From assembly GCF_003945385.1 (NCBI RefSeq), contig NZ_AP018920.1, positions 6,448,001 to 6,512,000 on the forward strand: a stretch of 64,000 bases of DNA, written 5' to 3'. Shown here piece by piece: positions 32,601 to 42,113 of the stretch. Numbering within the stretch: position 1 is the stretch's first letter; each line of letters begins with the position of its first letter. The translations under genes and the position numbers were made by a program. Under the pieces are notes generated by a model. That model did not search any database. It had not been told where the DNA came from and saw only the letters and a program-made list of their open reading frames with translations. This DNA is from Pseudonocardia autotrophica. Its GTDB lineage: Bacteria > Actinomycetota > Actinomycetes > Mycobacteriales > Pseudonocardiaceae.

Positions 32601-33083
32601 CTATTGGTCGATCAGATGCTCGAACGCCGCCAGGTTCGCGGTCGACTCGCCGTGCTCGCTGCGCCACGCGTACTCGCGCCGGATCGAGGAGGCGAACCCG
32701 AGCTCCAGGAACGTGTTGAAGTCGCCGTCGGCGGCCTGCAGCACCTGGCCGAGCACCCGGTCGATCTCCTCGGCGGTGACCGCGTGCAGCGGCAGCCTGC
32801 CGACCAGGTGGATGTCGCCGGCCCGATCCAGGCAGTAGTGCACGCCGTAGAGCCGGGCGTTGCGCAGCAGCATGAACCGGTAGACGCCCTCGGCGTTCTC
32901 GTCAGGACGACGACAGACGAACGCCTGCACGCCGAGCGTCTGCTCACGCGCCAGCAGCCAGGTCTGGGTCTGCAGCCGGGCCTCCCCGGGCAGCGTCACC
33001 AGCCACTGTCCCTGCCCGCGGTGCACGTGCTCGACGTCCATGTCGGCCAGTGCCCCGGAGATCACCGGATCGAGGTCGGTCAT
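32601..33083 (-). CDS. YbjN domain-containing protein (Rv0487-like)
   Basis: This 160-residue protein has the YbjN/type-III-secretion-chaperone-like fold. It contains [31 protein letters not shown] and [34 protein letters not shown]. The start ATG overlaps the mshA stop by four bases. The mshA-YbjN pairing is conserved in mycolic-acid and related actinomycetes (Rv0486-Rv0487). Its role in mycothiol metabolism is unproven. YbjN-fold proteins typically act as protein-binding chaperones. Confidence 0.87.
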   Translation of the reverse strand: MTDLDPVISGALADMDVEHVHRGQGQWLVTLPGEARLQTQTWLLAREQTLGVQAFVCRRPDENAEGVYRFMLLRNARLYGVHYCLDRAGDIHLVGRLPLHAVTAEEIDRVLGQVLQAADGDFNTFLELGFASSIRREYAWRSEHGESTANLAAFEHLIDQ

Positions 33084-34354
33084 CGCCTGCCCCCCTCCCG
33101 CGCGCGGAACTCGGCGCGGGCCTCGTCGTAGGCGCCCAGCAGGGCGTCGGTCGTACGGTCCCAGGAGAACCGCCGCGCGTGCCCGGCCGCGACGCCCGCC
33201 ATCCGCTCGCAGCGGGCCGGGTCGAGGGCCAGCTCGCCGAGCGCGTCCGCCCAGTCGGAGATGTCGTGCCCGCTCACCAGCAGCCCGGACCGGCCGTCGG
33301 CGACCGCCACCGGCAGCCCGCCCACCCGGGTCGCGACCACCGGCGTCCCGCAGGCCTGCGCCTCCAGCGCGACCAGCCCGAACGACTCGTTGTGGCTGGG
33401 CACCGCCACCACATCGGCCGCCCGGTAGACGGTGACCAGCTCGTCGCCGCCGCGCGGCGGCAGGAACCGGACGACGTCGGTCACGCCCAGCTCGGCCGCC
33501 AGCTCCTGCAACGACGTCGGCTCGGCCAGTCCCGACCCGGACGGCCCGCCCGCGACCAGCACCACCAGCCGGTCCCGCAGCGACGGCGTCCGGGCGAGCA
33601 GCTCGGCGGCGGCCCGCAGCAGCACGTCCGGCGCCTTGAGCCGCTGGATCCGCCCGACGAACGCGAGCACCACGGCATCGTGCGGCAGGTCCAGCGCGGC
33701 CCGTGCGGCCGCCCGGTCACCGGGCCGGAACCGGTCGGTGTCCACCCCGGGCGGGATCGTGACGGTGCGCCGCGGGTCGGCGTCGTAGAGCTCGATCAGC
33801 TGCTTGGCCTCGATCTCGGTGTTCGCGACGAGCCGGTCGGCCTCGGCGACGACCTGGTCCTCGCCGATCAGCCGGACCCGCGGCTCGGGGGTGTCCCCGG
33901 CGGCCAGCGCGGCGTTCTTCACCTTCGCCAGGGTGTGCGCGGTGTGCACCAGCGGCACCCCCCAGCGGTCCCGGGCCAGCCAGCCGACCTGGCCGGAGAG
34001 CCAGTAGTGCGAGTGCACGACGTCGTACCAGCCCGGGTCGTGCCGGGCCTCGGCCCGCAGTACCCCCGCGGTGAAAGCGCACAGCTGGGCGGGCAGGTCG
34101 TCCTTGCCGAGCCCCTCGAACGGACCGGCGGCGACGAACCGGACGGTCACGCCCGGCGCGAGCTCGACCGTCGGCGGCTGCTCCGACGACGTCGCCCGGG
34201 TGAAGATCTCGACCTCGACCCCGCGGCGCGCCATCCGGATCGCGGTCTGTGCGACGTAGACGTTCATGCCGCCCGCGTCGCCGGTGCCGGGCTGCTCGGT
34301 CGGTGAGGTGTGTACCGAGAGCACCGCGACCCGGCGCGGAAGCTCTGTCGTCAC
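33080..34354 (-). CDS. mshA: D-inositol-3-phosphate glycosyltransferase (mycothiol synthesis)
   Basis: This 424-residue GT4 enzyme transfers GlcNAc from UDP-GlcNAc to 1L-myo-inositol 1-phosphate, the first step of mycothiol formation. The N-terminal signature [20 protein letters not shown] is characteristic of MshA. The nucleotide-binding Glu pair is in [22 protein letters not shown]. The GTG start at 34354 overlaps the stop of the upstream sacsin-like ATPase gene by four bases. Its presence implies mycothiol as the main thiol, confined to Actinomycetota. Confidence 0.95.
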   Translation of the reverse strand: MTTELPRRVAVLSVHTSPTEQPGTGDAGGMNVYVAQTAIRMARRGVEVEIFTRATSSEQPPTVELAPGVTVRFVAAGPFEGLGKDDLPAQLCAFTAGVLRAEARHDPGWYDVVHSHYWLSGQVGWLARDRWGVPLVHTAHTLAKVKNAALAAGDTPEPRVRLIGEDQVVAEADRLVANTEIEAKQLIELYDADPRRTVTIPPGVDTDRFRPGDRAAARAALDLPHDAVVLAFVGRIQRLKAPDVLLRAAAELLARTPSLRDRLVVLVAGGPSGSGLAEPTSLQELAAELGVTDVVRFLPPRGGDELVTVYRAADVVAVPSHNESFGLVALEAQACGTPVVATRVGGLPVAVADGRSGLLVSGHDISDWADALGELALDPARCERMAGVAAGHARRFSWDRTTDALLGAYDEARAEFRAREGGRR

Positions 34355-37173
34355 GACATCATCCTGACACGCCGTTGCGCGGCCAGCTCGGCCACCAGCG
34401 CCCGGAGCGGGTCCGACGCGTGCCACCCGCCGTCCGCCCCCGGCCACGCCGGGACGGTGACCGTGCCGCCGTCGTCGAGCTCGACGGCCAGCCGTTCGTG
34501 CCGCCGCAGCTCGCCCTCCGGCGGGTCGACGCCGATCGCTCGGCAGGCCAGCACGACCTCGGCGACCGCGGTCCAGGCGACCGGCTCGCCCGCACCACGG
34601 ACGATGCCGGTGACCCGGGCGGACGCCACCGGCAGGTCGAGCAGCTCGGCGAGTGCGTCCGGGTCGTCGCCGCCGGGGACCGCCGGCACGTCGTCGAGCG
34701 CGGGCAGCACCCACGGCATGTCGACGACGACGGCGCGATCGGCCGGGGCGACCTCACCGGTGAGCGTCCGGACGTGATCGGGCGGGTCGAGATCGTCGAG
34801 ATCGAACACGCCGGCCCGCAGGGCGGCGGCCAGCGCCGTGTGCGCGACCCCGGCGACGTCGCCGGTGACCGGGCGGGCCGGATCGGCGAGCCGGTCCAGC
34901 AGCTCGACGGCCTCGTCGGCGCCGTCGATCGTGATCCCGCTGCGCACCCCGATCGCGACGAGGATCGCGTCGTCGCCGAGACCGTCGAGCGGCGGGACGG
35001 GATCGTAGAGCCCGGCCAGGGTGCTCGCCGACGGCAGCCGCCAGGTCGAGGGCAGCCGGCCGCCGATCCGTACGTTGCGGGACAGCCACCAGGCGGTGTA
35101 CCCGGTGAGCATCGCAGCCCGGGTGTCCCGGTCGGCGGCGAGCAGGGCCAGCGCGGCGGGCCAGGCGTCGTCGTCGACGAGATCGAGATCCCGGACCGCG
35201 GAGGCCTCGGCACCGTCGGCGTCACAGCGCTCTGCGTCGGCACGGTGGGCGTCGTAGCGGTCGGCGTCGTGCAGTACCTCGGGATCGAAGTCGACCACCA
35301 CGAACCGGTCCAGCACTCCGGCCGCGACCAGCGCGTCCTTCCCCGCGTCCAGCCAGCGGGCGTCCAGGATCCCGACCGGTGCGTCCGGATCGAGCAGGTC
35401 GCGGACGGGGGATCCGGGCAGCACCAGCTCGTCGGCACGGGCCGGGACACCGTCGTCGTCGGTGAGGGCGAGCGCGCCGAACCGCGGGTCCCGGGCCGCG
35501 GACGGGGTGTCGAGCAGCGCCAGCACGGCGCGGGCGAGCGGTTCGGTGTCGAGACCGGCCTCGGCGTCGTCGACCGAGCGCTCGACGGCGTCGAGCAGGG
35601 CCGGGGAGGCGAGCAGCGTCTCCCGGTCGGCGTCGGCGGCACCGAGCCTGCGCAGCAGCGGATGCGCCGCGTCGGGATGCGCGGTCCGCAACTCCGGCAG
35701 GTCCGGGGTGGCACCGTCGGCCAGCAATACCGTCGCCGGGCCGGGCACCAGCCGGCCGTCGGTCAGCGGCACCGGCAGCGCACCGAGCTCCGCGGCGAGA
35801 CCGGGGATCGCGTCGACCGCCGGGGCGAGCGTCGCATACAGCTCCCGCCACCACGACGGCCCGGCGTCGACTCCGGTCAATCGCTCGGTCAGCGCCGCCG
35901 GACCCAGCCGGTCGACGTGCAGGCCCGGCGGCGGGACGACGCCGGACGCGACCAGCCGGTCGAACGCCGGATCGGCGGCGGCGAGCAGCTCGGGCAGGCC
36001 GGTGGGGGTGTCGCCGCCGAGATCGAGGTACTCCGCCCGGTCCGGTGCGAGCACCCCGCCGCCGGCGGCGGGCAGCCACGGCGAGGAGCCGAGGGCGGCG
36101 GCGATCGCGGTCCGCAGCAGGCCGTCCAGCGGGGAGCGCGGGAAGCCCGGCTCGGGCACCAGCATCGTCCGATAGTGCGGCTCGACCACCCCGATCAGCT
36201 CGGTGAACGCGTGGGCCGCCCGCTCCACCAGCGCACCGGTGCCCGGGTCGTCGGCCCGGATCCGGCGACGGTCCGGGTCCAGCGGGAACGGCGCGAGCAG
36301 CCGCGCCGGCAGCGACAGCTGCTCCGCGCTGGGGGTGGGGGCGTGCAACACCTCCCCCGCGTCGGGCGGGTACGGGACGGGGCGGCCGTCGACGTACGGG
36401 AGGGCCCAGCGGGCCGGGCCACCGGCCAGCAGCAGCTCACGGTCACCGATCCGGATCCTGCCCCCGCCCAGGTCGCTGCGGGTCAGCACGGTGTCCCCGG
36501 CGGCGACCTCGCCCAGCGCGGGCAGCGCGAGCAGCAGATCCGCCGCGGCAACGGCGAGCTCGGCGAGCAGCGTCGCCGGATCGGCCGAGTCCGGCCGGAG
36601 CCGGATCTCGGTGGCGTACCCGTCCGGCGGGGGCTCCTCGGACGTCGGCCAGCACAGTCGCAGCACCGGGACCCGCGGGTCGCGGGCCAGCTCATCGGCC
36701 GCCGCACCGCCCAGCGCGGTCACCTCGGCCGCCGTGCGCTCGGCGGAGAACGCGATCGCGCCCTGCGCGGTCACCAGCCGGGGCTGCGAGCAGACCGCGA
36801 GCACCGCCGCGAAGCCGACGCCGAACCGGCCGGTCGCCCCGGTGGCGTCCCGCTTCGCCGACGCGCGCAGCGCGGCCAGCGCGGCGACCCCGGCGGCGTC
36901 CAGCGGGGCGCCGGTGTTCGCGATCCGCAGCTCGCCGTCGTGCACCCGCGCGAGCACCCGGCCCGGCGCCGCACCCGCCGCGGCGGCGTCGGCGGCGTTC
37001 TGCAGAAGCTCGGCGACCCAGGTCTCGGCGTACCCGCCGCGCCGCAGGTCGTCCTCGGCGTTGACGTCCTCCCGGAACCGGGTCGGCGACGACGACCACG
37101 CCGCCAGCACCCCCGCCCGCAACGCCGCGGTGTCGAACGGATCGGCGGATCCGCCCGCGGGAGGTCGGCTCAG
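34351..37173 (-). CDS. Large sacsin/Hsp90-like GHKL ATPase domain protein
   Basis: This protein of about 940 residues has an N-terminal GHKL ATP-binding domain. The N-box is [15 protein letters not shown] (Glu55, Asn59, Asp62), the second box reads [12 protein letters not shown] in place of DxGxG, and the glycine-rich lid is [11 protein letters not shown] (residues 111-121). The remaining ~750 residues lack recognisable domains. Such sacsin-like proteins next to mshA are seen in several actinomycetes. The conserved N-terminus ([16 protein letters not shown]) needs a start upstream of it. The only candidate that avoids a long overlap is CTG 37173, which overlaps the DUF3027 stop by four bases. 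Confidence 0.8.
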   Translation of the reverse strand: MSRPPAGGSADPFDTAALRAGVLAAWSSSPTRFREDVNAEDDLRRGGYAETWVAELLQNAADAAAAGAAPGRVLARVHDGELRIANTGAPLDAAGVAALAALRASAKRDATGATGRFGVGFAAVLAVCSQPRLVTAQGAIAFSAERTAAEVTALGGAAADELARDPRVPVLRLCWPTSEEPPPDGYATEIRLRPDSADPATLLAELAVAAADLLLALPALGEVAAGDTVLTRSDLGGGRIRIGDRELLLAGGPARWALPYVDGRPVPYPPDAGEVLHAPTPSAEQLSLPARLLAPFPLDPDRRRIRADDPGTGALVERAAHAFTELIGVVEPHYRTMLVPEPGFPRSPLDGLLRTAIAAALGSSPWLPAAGGGVLAPDRAEYLDLGGDTPTGLPELLAAADPAFDRLVASGVVPPPGLHVDRLGPAALTERLTGVDAGPSWWRELYATLAPAVDAIPGLAAELGALPVPLTDGRLVPGPATVLLADGATPDLPELRTAHPDAAHPLLRRLGAADADRETLLASPALLDAVERSVDDAEAGLDTEPLARAVLALLDTPSAARDPRFGALALTDDDGVPARADELVLPGSPVRDLLDPDAPVGILDARWLDAGKDALVAAGVLDRFVVVDFDPEVLHDADRYDAHRADAERCDADGAEASAVRDLDLVDDDAWPAALALLAADRDTRAAMLTGYTAWWLSRNVRIGGRLPSTWRLPSASTLAGLYDPVPPLDGLGDDAILVAIGVRSGITIDGADEAVELLDRLADPARPVTGDVAGVAHTALAAALRAGVFDLDDLDPPDHVRTLTGEVAPADRAVVVDMPWVLPALDDVPAVPGGDDPDALAELLDLPVASARVTGIVRGAGEPVAWTAVAEVVLACRAIGVDPPEGELRRHERLAVELDDGGTVTVPAWPGADGGWHASDPLRALVAELAAQRRVRMMS

Positions 37174-38012
37174 TGCGAACCGACCGGTTCGAGGTCCACA
37201 CCGTCGTCGTAGACCAGCGCCGACACGTACACCGGCGAACCACCGGTCTCGGTCACCGACGAGTGCGCGCCGCAGCCGAAGCCGACCGCGACGACCTGCC
37301 CGTCCGCCGGGGCGGAACCGTTGGCGCACACCCCGAACACCCCGCGCAGCGAGCCGGCGATCGGCAGCATGAACCCACAGGTCCCGCAGGACGCGGGCGC
37401 GGCCCGGGCGAGCTCGGCCGCCGGGCCGCGGTCACCCTGCTGCCAGCGGTCGGCGGCCGCGGCACGGCCGTCCGCGGAGAGCACCTGCTCCCGGCCGAGG
37501 CCGACCTCGCCGGCCAGCTCCTCGACCGCCGGGTCGCCGCTGTCGACGTAGCCGGGCACCAGTCGCGGATCGTCGGCCGGGGGCGGCAGCAGATCGCCCG
37601 GCTTGAGGTCACCGGGCCGGACCCGCTGGTCCCACGGCACCCAGGTCGGCGCGACGATGGCGGTGTCACCGGGCAGCAGCACCGACTCCGAGACCGTCGC
37701 CGGCTCGCTCGGCCCGGCGCTGGCGACCGTGACGGCCCAGCGCCAGCCGCGGTACCCGGGCAGCTCGGCGACGAACGAGTGCGTCACCGAGCCGTCGTCC
37801 TCGGCGCCGGCGCCCAGATGCAGGCCCACCGCGGCGACGGCGGCGGCGCGACCCAGCTCGTCGGCGGCCTCCTCGACGGCGGCGGCCCGGGCGATGTCGA
37901 CGGCGTCGAACAGCTCGGGCGGCGCGACCCGCGGTTCCGTCGCTGCAGGCGGTGCGGGCGCCTGGGGCACGGTGGCTCCCTCGGGGGAGGCGGTGTCGTC
38001 ACCAGCAGTCAC
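37170..38012 (-). CDS. DUF3027 domain-containing protein
   Basis: This 280-residue actinobacterial protein starts at GTG 38012 (VTAGDDTASPEGAT). After a Pro/Ala-rich lead, the DUF3027 body contains YRGWRWAVTVASAG, TWVPWDQRVRPGDLKPGDLLPPP and a Cys pair in SCGTCGFMLPIAGSLRGVFGVCANG. A CxxC plus CxN and CGAHS near the end could bind a metal. It heads the overlapping run DUF3027 - sacsin-like ATPase - mshA - YbjN, so these four genes are probably one transcript. The function of DUF3027 is unknown. Confidence 0.88.
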   Translation of the reverse strand: MTAGDDTASPEGATVPQAPAPPAATEPRVAPPELFDAVDIARAAAVEEAADELGRAAAVAAVGLHLGAGAEDDGSVTHSFVAELPGYRGWRWAVTVASAGPSEPATVSESVLLPGDTAIVAPTWVPWDQRVRPGDLKPGDLLPPPADDPRLVPGYVDSGDPAVEELAGEVGLGREQVLSADGRAAAADRWQQGDRGPAAELARAAPASCGTCGFMLPIAGSLRGVFGVCANGSAPADGQVVAVGFGCGAHSSVTETGGSPVYVSALVYDDGVDLEPVGSH

Positions 38013-38051
38013 CTCACCAGTGTGCCACCCGGCTCCCGGCATCCTGGGCCG

Positions 38052-38849
38052 GTGCCCGTTGCGCTGCTGCTCCCCCTCCTCCTCGTGCTCTCGGCGTGCG
38101 GCGCCGCCGCCCCGGCGCCCGGAGCCGCACCGGTGATCCGCCCGGAGGTACTGGCCGAGATCCCGCACGACCCGGCCGCGTTCACCCAGGGCTTCGAGCT
38201 GCACGACGGCGTGCTCTACGAGGGCACCGGCCGGGTCGGCGAGTCCGAGATCCGGGCCCTCGACCCGGACACCGGGGCGCTGCGCGCGGCCACGCCGCTG
38301 CCACCCGCCTACTTCGGCGAGGGGATCACCGTGTCCGGTGACGCGATCTGGCAGCTCACCTGGCGCGACGGCGTCGCACTGGAATGGGACCGGGAGACGC
38401 TGGCGCTGCGCCGCGAGGTCCCGGTGGACGGCGAGGGCTGGGGCCTGTGCCTCGCCGACGACGGCCGGATCGTCCGCTCCGACGGCACCGACCGGCTGCG
38501 CTTCCACGATCCCGCCGATCTCGCCGAGACCGGCTCGGTCGCGGTCACCCGGGACGGCTCCCCGCAGCCGGAGCTCAACGAGCTGGAGTGCGTCGGCGAC
38601 CGGGTGTGGGCGAACGTGTGGCAGAGCGACGAGATCGTCCGGATCGATCCGGCGACCGGCACCGTGGATCTCGTGGTGGACGCCTCCGGGCTGCTCGATC
38701 CGGCCGGCAGACGGGGCGCCGACGTGCTGAACGGCATCGCACACGTGGCCGGGGACGAGTACCTGCTGACCGGGAAGCTGTGGCCCACGACGTTCCGGGT
38801 GCGGCTCACGGCACCGCCGGAGCCGGGCGCGGTACGTCCGGCCGGGTGA
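38052..38849 (+). CDS. Secreted glutaminyl-peptide cyclotransferase, lipoprotein
   Basis: This 265-residue lipoprotein has a signal (VALLLPLLLVLSAC) whose lipobox Cys is followed by GAAAPAPG. The mature part is a five-bladed beta-propeller of the plant-type glutamine cyclotransferase family: DPAAFTQGFELHDGVLYEGTGRVGES, YFGEGITV, DGEGWGLC and ELECVGDRVWANVWQSDEIVRIDP. It forms N-terminal pyroglutamate on exported peptides or proteins. GTG 38052 leaves 39 bases to the divergent DUF3027 start. Confidence 0.9.
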   Translation: MPVALLLPLLLVLSACGAAAPAPGAAPVIRPEVLAEIPHDPAAFTQGFELHDGVLYEGTGRVGESEIRALDPDTGALRAATPLPPAYFGEGITVSGDAIWQLTWRDGVALEWDRETLALRREVPVDGEGWGLCLADDGRIVRSDGTDRLRFHDPADLAETGSVAVTRDGSPQPELNELECVGDRVWANVWQSDEIVRIDPATGTVDLVVDASGLLDPAGRRGADVLNGIAHVAGDEYLLTGKLWPTTFRVRLTAPPEPGAVRPAG

Positions 38850-38911
38850 TGACGCGCCGGGACGACCCCGTGGGTGCGAAAACCGTCGGTCCCCCGGCGC
38901 ACAATGGGGGC

Positions 38912-40423
38912 ATGGCCCCGAACCCGTTCCGGCGCCGCCGCGCCCGCGCAGCGGGTTCCCCCTCCGCCGAGCAACGCACCGAGCGGGTCCCGCGGCCCGA
39001 TCCGAGCACCACACCGATCGCGTCGGATCCGACGCTGCGCGAACCGGCGCCCGACCCCTCGTCCGGCCCGCGGAAGCTGACCGTCACCCGGGTCGCGGTG
39101 CACCGCACCCGGGAGCTGACCGGGCGGGCCGTCGGGCTGTTCCGGCGGGCCGCGACCGCCGACGGGGCGGACGGCTCCGGATTGACCGCGCTGACCTACG
39201 CCACGATGTTCACCTACGCGCTCGACGCGGCGGTGGCCGTGGCGCTGGCGAACACCCTGTTCTTCGCGGCCGCGACCGCCGAGTCGACCGCCAACGTCGC
39301 GCTCTACCTGGCGATCACCGTCGCACCGTTCGCGCTGGTCGCGCCGGTGATCGGCCCGATGCTGGACCGGCTGCAGCGGGGCAGGCGGATCGCGATGGCG
39401 GTGTCGTGTGCCGGGCGGGCGGTGCTCGCCGTGGTGCTGGTGTTCCACCTCGACACCTGGGTGCTGTACCCGGCGGCGCTCGGGATCCTGGTGCTGAGCA
39501 AGTCGTTCCTGGTGCTCAAGGCCGCGGTGACGCCGCGGGTGCTGCCCTCGTCGATCACCCTGGCCACCACGAACTCCCGGCTGACCACCTTCGGGATGGC
39601 CGCCGGTGGTGTCGCCGGTGCGGTGGCCGCCGGTGCCGCCTGGGCGTTCGGCTCGCCGGGCGCGCTGTGGTGGACGGCGGCGCTCGGCGTCGCCGGAGCG
39701 GTGCTGTGCCTGCGCATCCCGCGGTGGGTGGAGTCGACCGCGGGCGAGGTCCCGGCGGCGGTCCCGGCCGCCCGGCCCGGGGCCCGGCGCGGCAAGGTCC
39801 CCGCGACCCGGTCGGTGCTGGTGGCGCTGTGGGGCACCGGCGCGGTCCGGGTGCTGACCGGCTTCCTGACCCTGTTCGTCGCGTTCGTCGTCAAGGCGGG
39901 CACCGAGCAGGCCGGCGGTGACCCCACCCGCCAGGTACTGGTGATCGGCGTGGTCGGCGCGGCCGCGGGCGCCGGGCTGTTCCTCGGCAACGCGATCGGC
40001 GCGCGCAGCCGGTTCGACCGGGTCGAGCCGGTGGTGCTGACCGCCGCCGGTGCGGCCGTGCTGGCCGCGGCCGGCGCCGCGCTGCTGCCCGGGGTCCCGG
40101 CGGCGGTCGTGGTGGCCCTGATCGCGTCGACGGCGAGCGCGCTGGCCAAGGTCTGTCTGGACGCGGTGATCCAGCGCGATCTCCCCGAGCACGCCAGGGC
40201 CTCGGCGTTCGGGCGTTCCGAGACGGTCCTGCAGCTGGCCTGGGTGCTGGGTGGCGCGATCGGCGTGCTCGCCCCGCACGACACGTTCCGGACCGGTTTC
40301 CTGATCGCCGCCGGGGTGATCGCGGTGTTCGCGCTGCAGTCGGTGATGGTGCGCCGCGGCGGGACACTGGTGCCCGGCCTCGGGGCCCGCACGGCACCGC
40401 AGCCGACCGCCGCGATGCACTGA
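38912..40423 (+). CDS. MFS transporter
   Basis: This 503-residue permease starts at ATG 38912. It has a charged, Pro-rich cytoplasmic lead of ~75 residues (MAPNPFRRRRARAAG) and then 12 hydrophobic helices. The loop GPMLDRLQRGRRIAM between helices 2 and 3 fits the MFS motif A. The second half begins after PGARRGKVPATRSVLVALWGTG. It follows the cyclotransferase gene by 62 bases and could be co-transcribed. The substrate is unknown. Confidence 0.88.
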   Translation: MAPNPFRRRRARAAGSPSAEQRTERVPRPDPSTTPIASDPTLREPAPDPSSGPRKLTVTRVAVHRTRELTGRAVGLFRRAATADGADGSGLTALTYATMFTYALDAAVAVALANTLFFAAATAESTANVALYLAITVAPFALVAPVIGPMLDRLQRGRRIAMAVSCAGRAVLAVVLVFHLDTWVLYPAALGILVLSKSFLVLKAAVTPRVLPSSITLATTNSRLTTFGMAAGGVAGAVAAGAAWAFGSPGALWWTAALGVAGAVLCLRIPRWVESTAGEVPAAVPAARPGARRGKVPATRSVLVALWGTGAVRVLTGFLTLFVAFVVKAGTEQAGGDPTRQVLVIGVVGAAAGAGLFLGNAIGARSRFDRVEPVVLTAAGAAVLAAAGAALLPGVPAAVVVALIASTASALAKVCLDAVIQRDLPEHARASAFGRSETVLQLAWVLGGAIGVLAPHDTFRTGFLIAAGVIAVFALQSVMVRRGGTLVPGLGARTAPQPTAAMH

Positions 40424-40446
40424 CGCCGGCCGCCGGGAGCGGTCCG

Positions 40447-40452
40447 TAGGCT
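40447..40452 (+). promoter_or_regulatory. -10 hexamer for leaderless DUF2771 transcript
   Basis: TAGGCT lies seven bases before GTG 40460, with no ribosome-binding site. Confidence 0.5.
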
Positions 40453-40459
40453 GGCCGCC

Positions 40460-40963
40460 GTGATCACCCGATCCCGCCGGACCGGCCGCGCGCTCGCCGG
40501 GATGCTCGCCGTCGCCGCCGTCCTGCTCGCCGGCTGCGGGACGTCCCGCCCCACCGTCACGTTCGACGTGGACGGCGCCTCCCTCACGGCGGCACCGACC
40601 CAGTTCTGCGACAACCGGATGGAGAACTGCTCGGACGAGCCGAACTCCCGGGTCACCGCGGACGTGCCGGCCGGCACCCCGATCCGGATCACCGTGCCGG
40701 AGGACGTGTCGGCCGGGCCATGGCAGGTCGCCTACGCCTTCACCCGCGGCGACGACCCGACACCGATCGAGCAACGCAGCGACATCGCCACCCCGGGCAG
40801 CCGCGGCGAGTACACGCTGATCCTGCCCTCCGAGACCGATCGGCTGGTCACCGCGCAGGTGCAGCTGTTCGGCGCGGCCCCGGCGATCGACCCGGAGACC
40901 GAGGCGCTGGAGTTCCCGGTCCGGGCGACCTGGGTGCTGGTCGGGGAGCAGCCGGCGAGCTGA
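40460..40963 (+). CDS. DUF2771 family lipoprotein
   Basis: This 167-residue protein starts at GTG 40460. Its lipoprotein signal ends LAVAAVLLAGCGTS (Cys about residue 26). The mature domain contains FCDNRMENCSDE and an Ig-like beta pattern (VSAGPWQVAYAFTRGDDPTPIEQ, RGEYTLILPS). DUF2771 proteins are actinobacterial surface lipoproteins of unknown role, often next to an MFS transporter gene as here. The leaderless -10 hexamer fixes the start. Confidence 0.88.
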   Translation: MITRSRRTGRALAGMLAVAAVLLAGCGTSRPTVTFDVDGASLTAAPTQFCDNRMENCSDEPNSRVTADVPAGTPIRITVPEDVSAGPWQVAYAFTRGDDPTPIEQRSDIATPGSRGEYTLILPSETDRLVTAQVQLFGAAPAIDPETEALEFPVRATWVLVGEQPAS

Positions 40964-40987
40964 GGCCGGGGGTGCGGGGCACCGAGT

Positions 40988-41079
40988 TGTACGGTTCGAT
41001 TCCGTCCCGCTCAGCCGTACACTTCGACATCGTCGCTCGATCCGCCCCGCACAGCGAATGTGTACGGTTCAATTCGGTC
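40988..41079. promoter_or_regulatory. Paired 19-base direct repeats before the second Fic gene
   Basis: TGTACGGTTCGATTCCGTC (40988-41006) and TGTACGGTTCAATTCGGTC (41061-41079) match at 17 of 19 positions. CCGTACA at 41015 is an inverted half-copy. The second repeat ends 29 bases before the ATG, so the pair looks like an operator for a dimeric or looping regulator. Confidence 0.6.
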
Positions 41080-41108
41080 GCCCGAGAGCGTACGAACGAT
41101 GGAGCGCC

Positions 41109-42107
41109 ATGAGCCCGCGCGGTCGACCTTCCCGGCAGGCGGTCTATGCCCGTCTGCGTGTCCAGATCGACGAGCTCTGGCAGCGGATGGGTGGACTCCC
41201 CAGCCCGCTCGAGGCCGCGGACATCTGGCGTGGAATCTGGTTCGAGGAGGCGCACCACTCGACCGCGCTCGAGGGCAATACGCTCGTCCTCAAACAGGTC
41301 GAGAAGCTCCTCGCCGAAGGCCGTGCGGTCGGCGACAAGGAGCTCCGTGAGTACATGGAGGTCCGCGGCTACGCGGACGCGTCGGACTGGGTGTACGGGC
41401 AGGCCATCGAGCCCGACCGAGCCTCACCCGAACCGCTGACGCTCCAGGAGATCCGCCACATCCACCGGATGGCGATGCACGCGGTCTGGGACGTCGCCCC
41501 GCATCCCGACGCCGGTCCCGACGAGACCCCGGGGAACTTCCGCCGGCACGACATCCACCCCTTCCCCGGAGGCATGCTCCCGCCGTCCCACGTCCTGGTG
41601 GACAGCGAGATGCACGCATGGATCGGCGAGGTCGGCGAACTCGACGCCACGTCCGAGGAGTTCGCCGAGAGCGTCGCCCGGCTGCACTGCCGGTTCGAGC
41701 AGATCCACCCGTTCCTGGACGGCAACGGGCGGACCGGGCGCCTGGTCCTGAACCTTCTACTCGTGCGCTCGGGGTTTCCACCGGCGATCATCTACAAGAA
41801 GCAGCGCAGCGCTTACCTGTCCGCGCTCCGGCGTGCGGACAAGGGCGACCCCGGGAGCCTGGGTGAGCTCATCGCCCGGGCCATCCTCGACAACCTCTAC
41901 AAGTTCGTCGTGCCGGCGGTCGCGGGCCCGGCCCGCCTCGTCCCGCTCGCCGCGCTTGCCTCCGACGAGGCCAATTCGACTGCGCTGCGGACCGCAGCGG
42001 TTCGGGGAGCCCTGCAGGCGACGAAAGGCCCGGACGGCCAGTGGCGCAGCTCGAGGAACTGGGTCGACGAGTACCTGCGGACCCGGTACCGGAGACGTCG
42101 GCAGTGA
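41109..42107 (+). CDS. Fic family protein with canonical active site
   Basis: This is a 332-residue class-II Fic protein. The inhibitory motif S-x-x-x-E-G is STALEG at residues 51-56. The catalytic loop is the consensus HPFLDGNGRTGR with His200. The flap region HDIHPFPGGMLPP precedes it. It should AMPylate itself or a target and be held inactive by Glu55. It is much closer to consensus than the Fic protein at 29.35 kb, and its codon use is like the chromosome. No antitoxin gene is adjacent. The direct repeats upstream suggest regulated expression. Confidence 0.92.
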   Translation: MSPRGRPSRQAVYARLRVQIDELWQRMGGLPSPLEAADIWRGIWFEEAHHSTALEGNTLVLKQVEKLLAEGRAVGDKELREYMEVRGYADASDWVYGQAIEPDRASPEPLTLQEIRHIHRMAMHAVWDVAPHPDAGPDETPGNFRRHDIHPFPGGMLPPSHVLVDSEMHAWIGEVGELDATSEEFAESVARLHCRFEQIHPFLDGNGRTGRLVLNLLLVRSGFPPAIIYKKQRSAYLSALRRADKGDPGSLGELIARAILDNLYKFVVPAVAGPARLVPLAALASDEANSTALRTAAVRGALQATKGPDGQWRSSRNWVDEYLRTRYRRRRQ

Positions 42108-42113
42108 GTTCCC

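Noticed and set aside
32413..32667. 84-codon minus-strand frame upstream of the ligase gene
   Set aside because: Arg-rich composition, no ribosome-binding site, no domain, and it overlaps the YbjN gene end.
34249..37212. 987-codon open frame on the plus strand
   Set aside because: It is antisense to the sacsin-like ATPase gene, has no domains, and its Arg/Gly-rich composition is typical of a shadow frame.
41109..42107. Fic/antitoxin pair
   Set aside because: No small antitoxin gene is adjacent. The protein carries its own inhibitory motif, so it is a single-protein class-II Fic.
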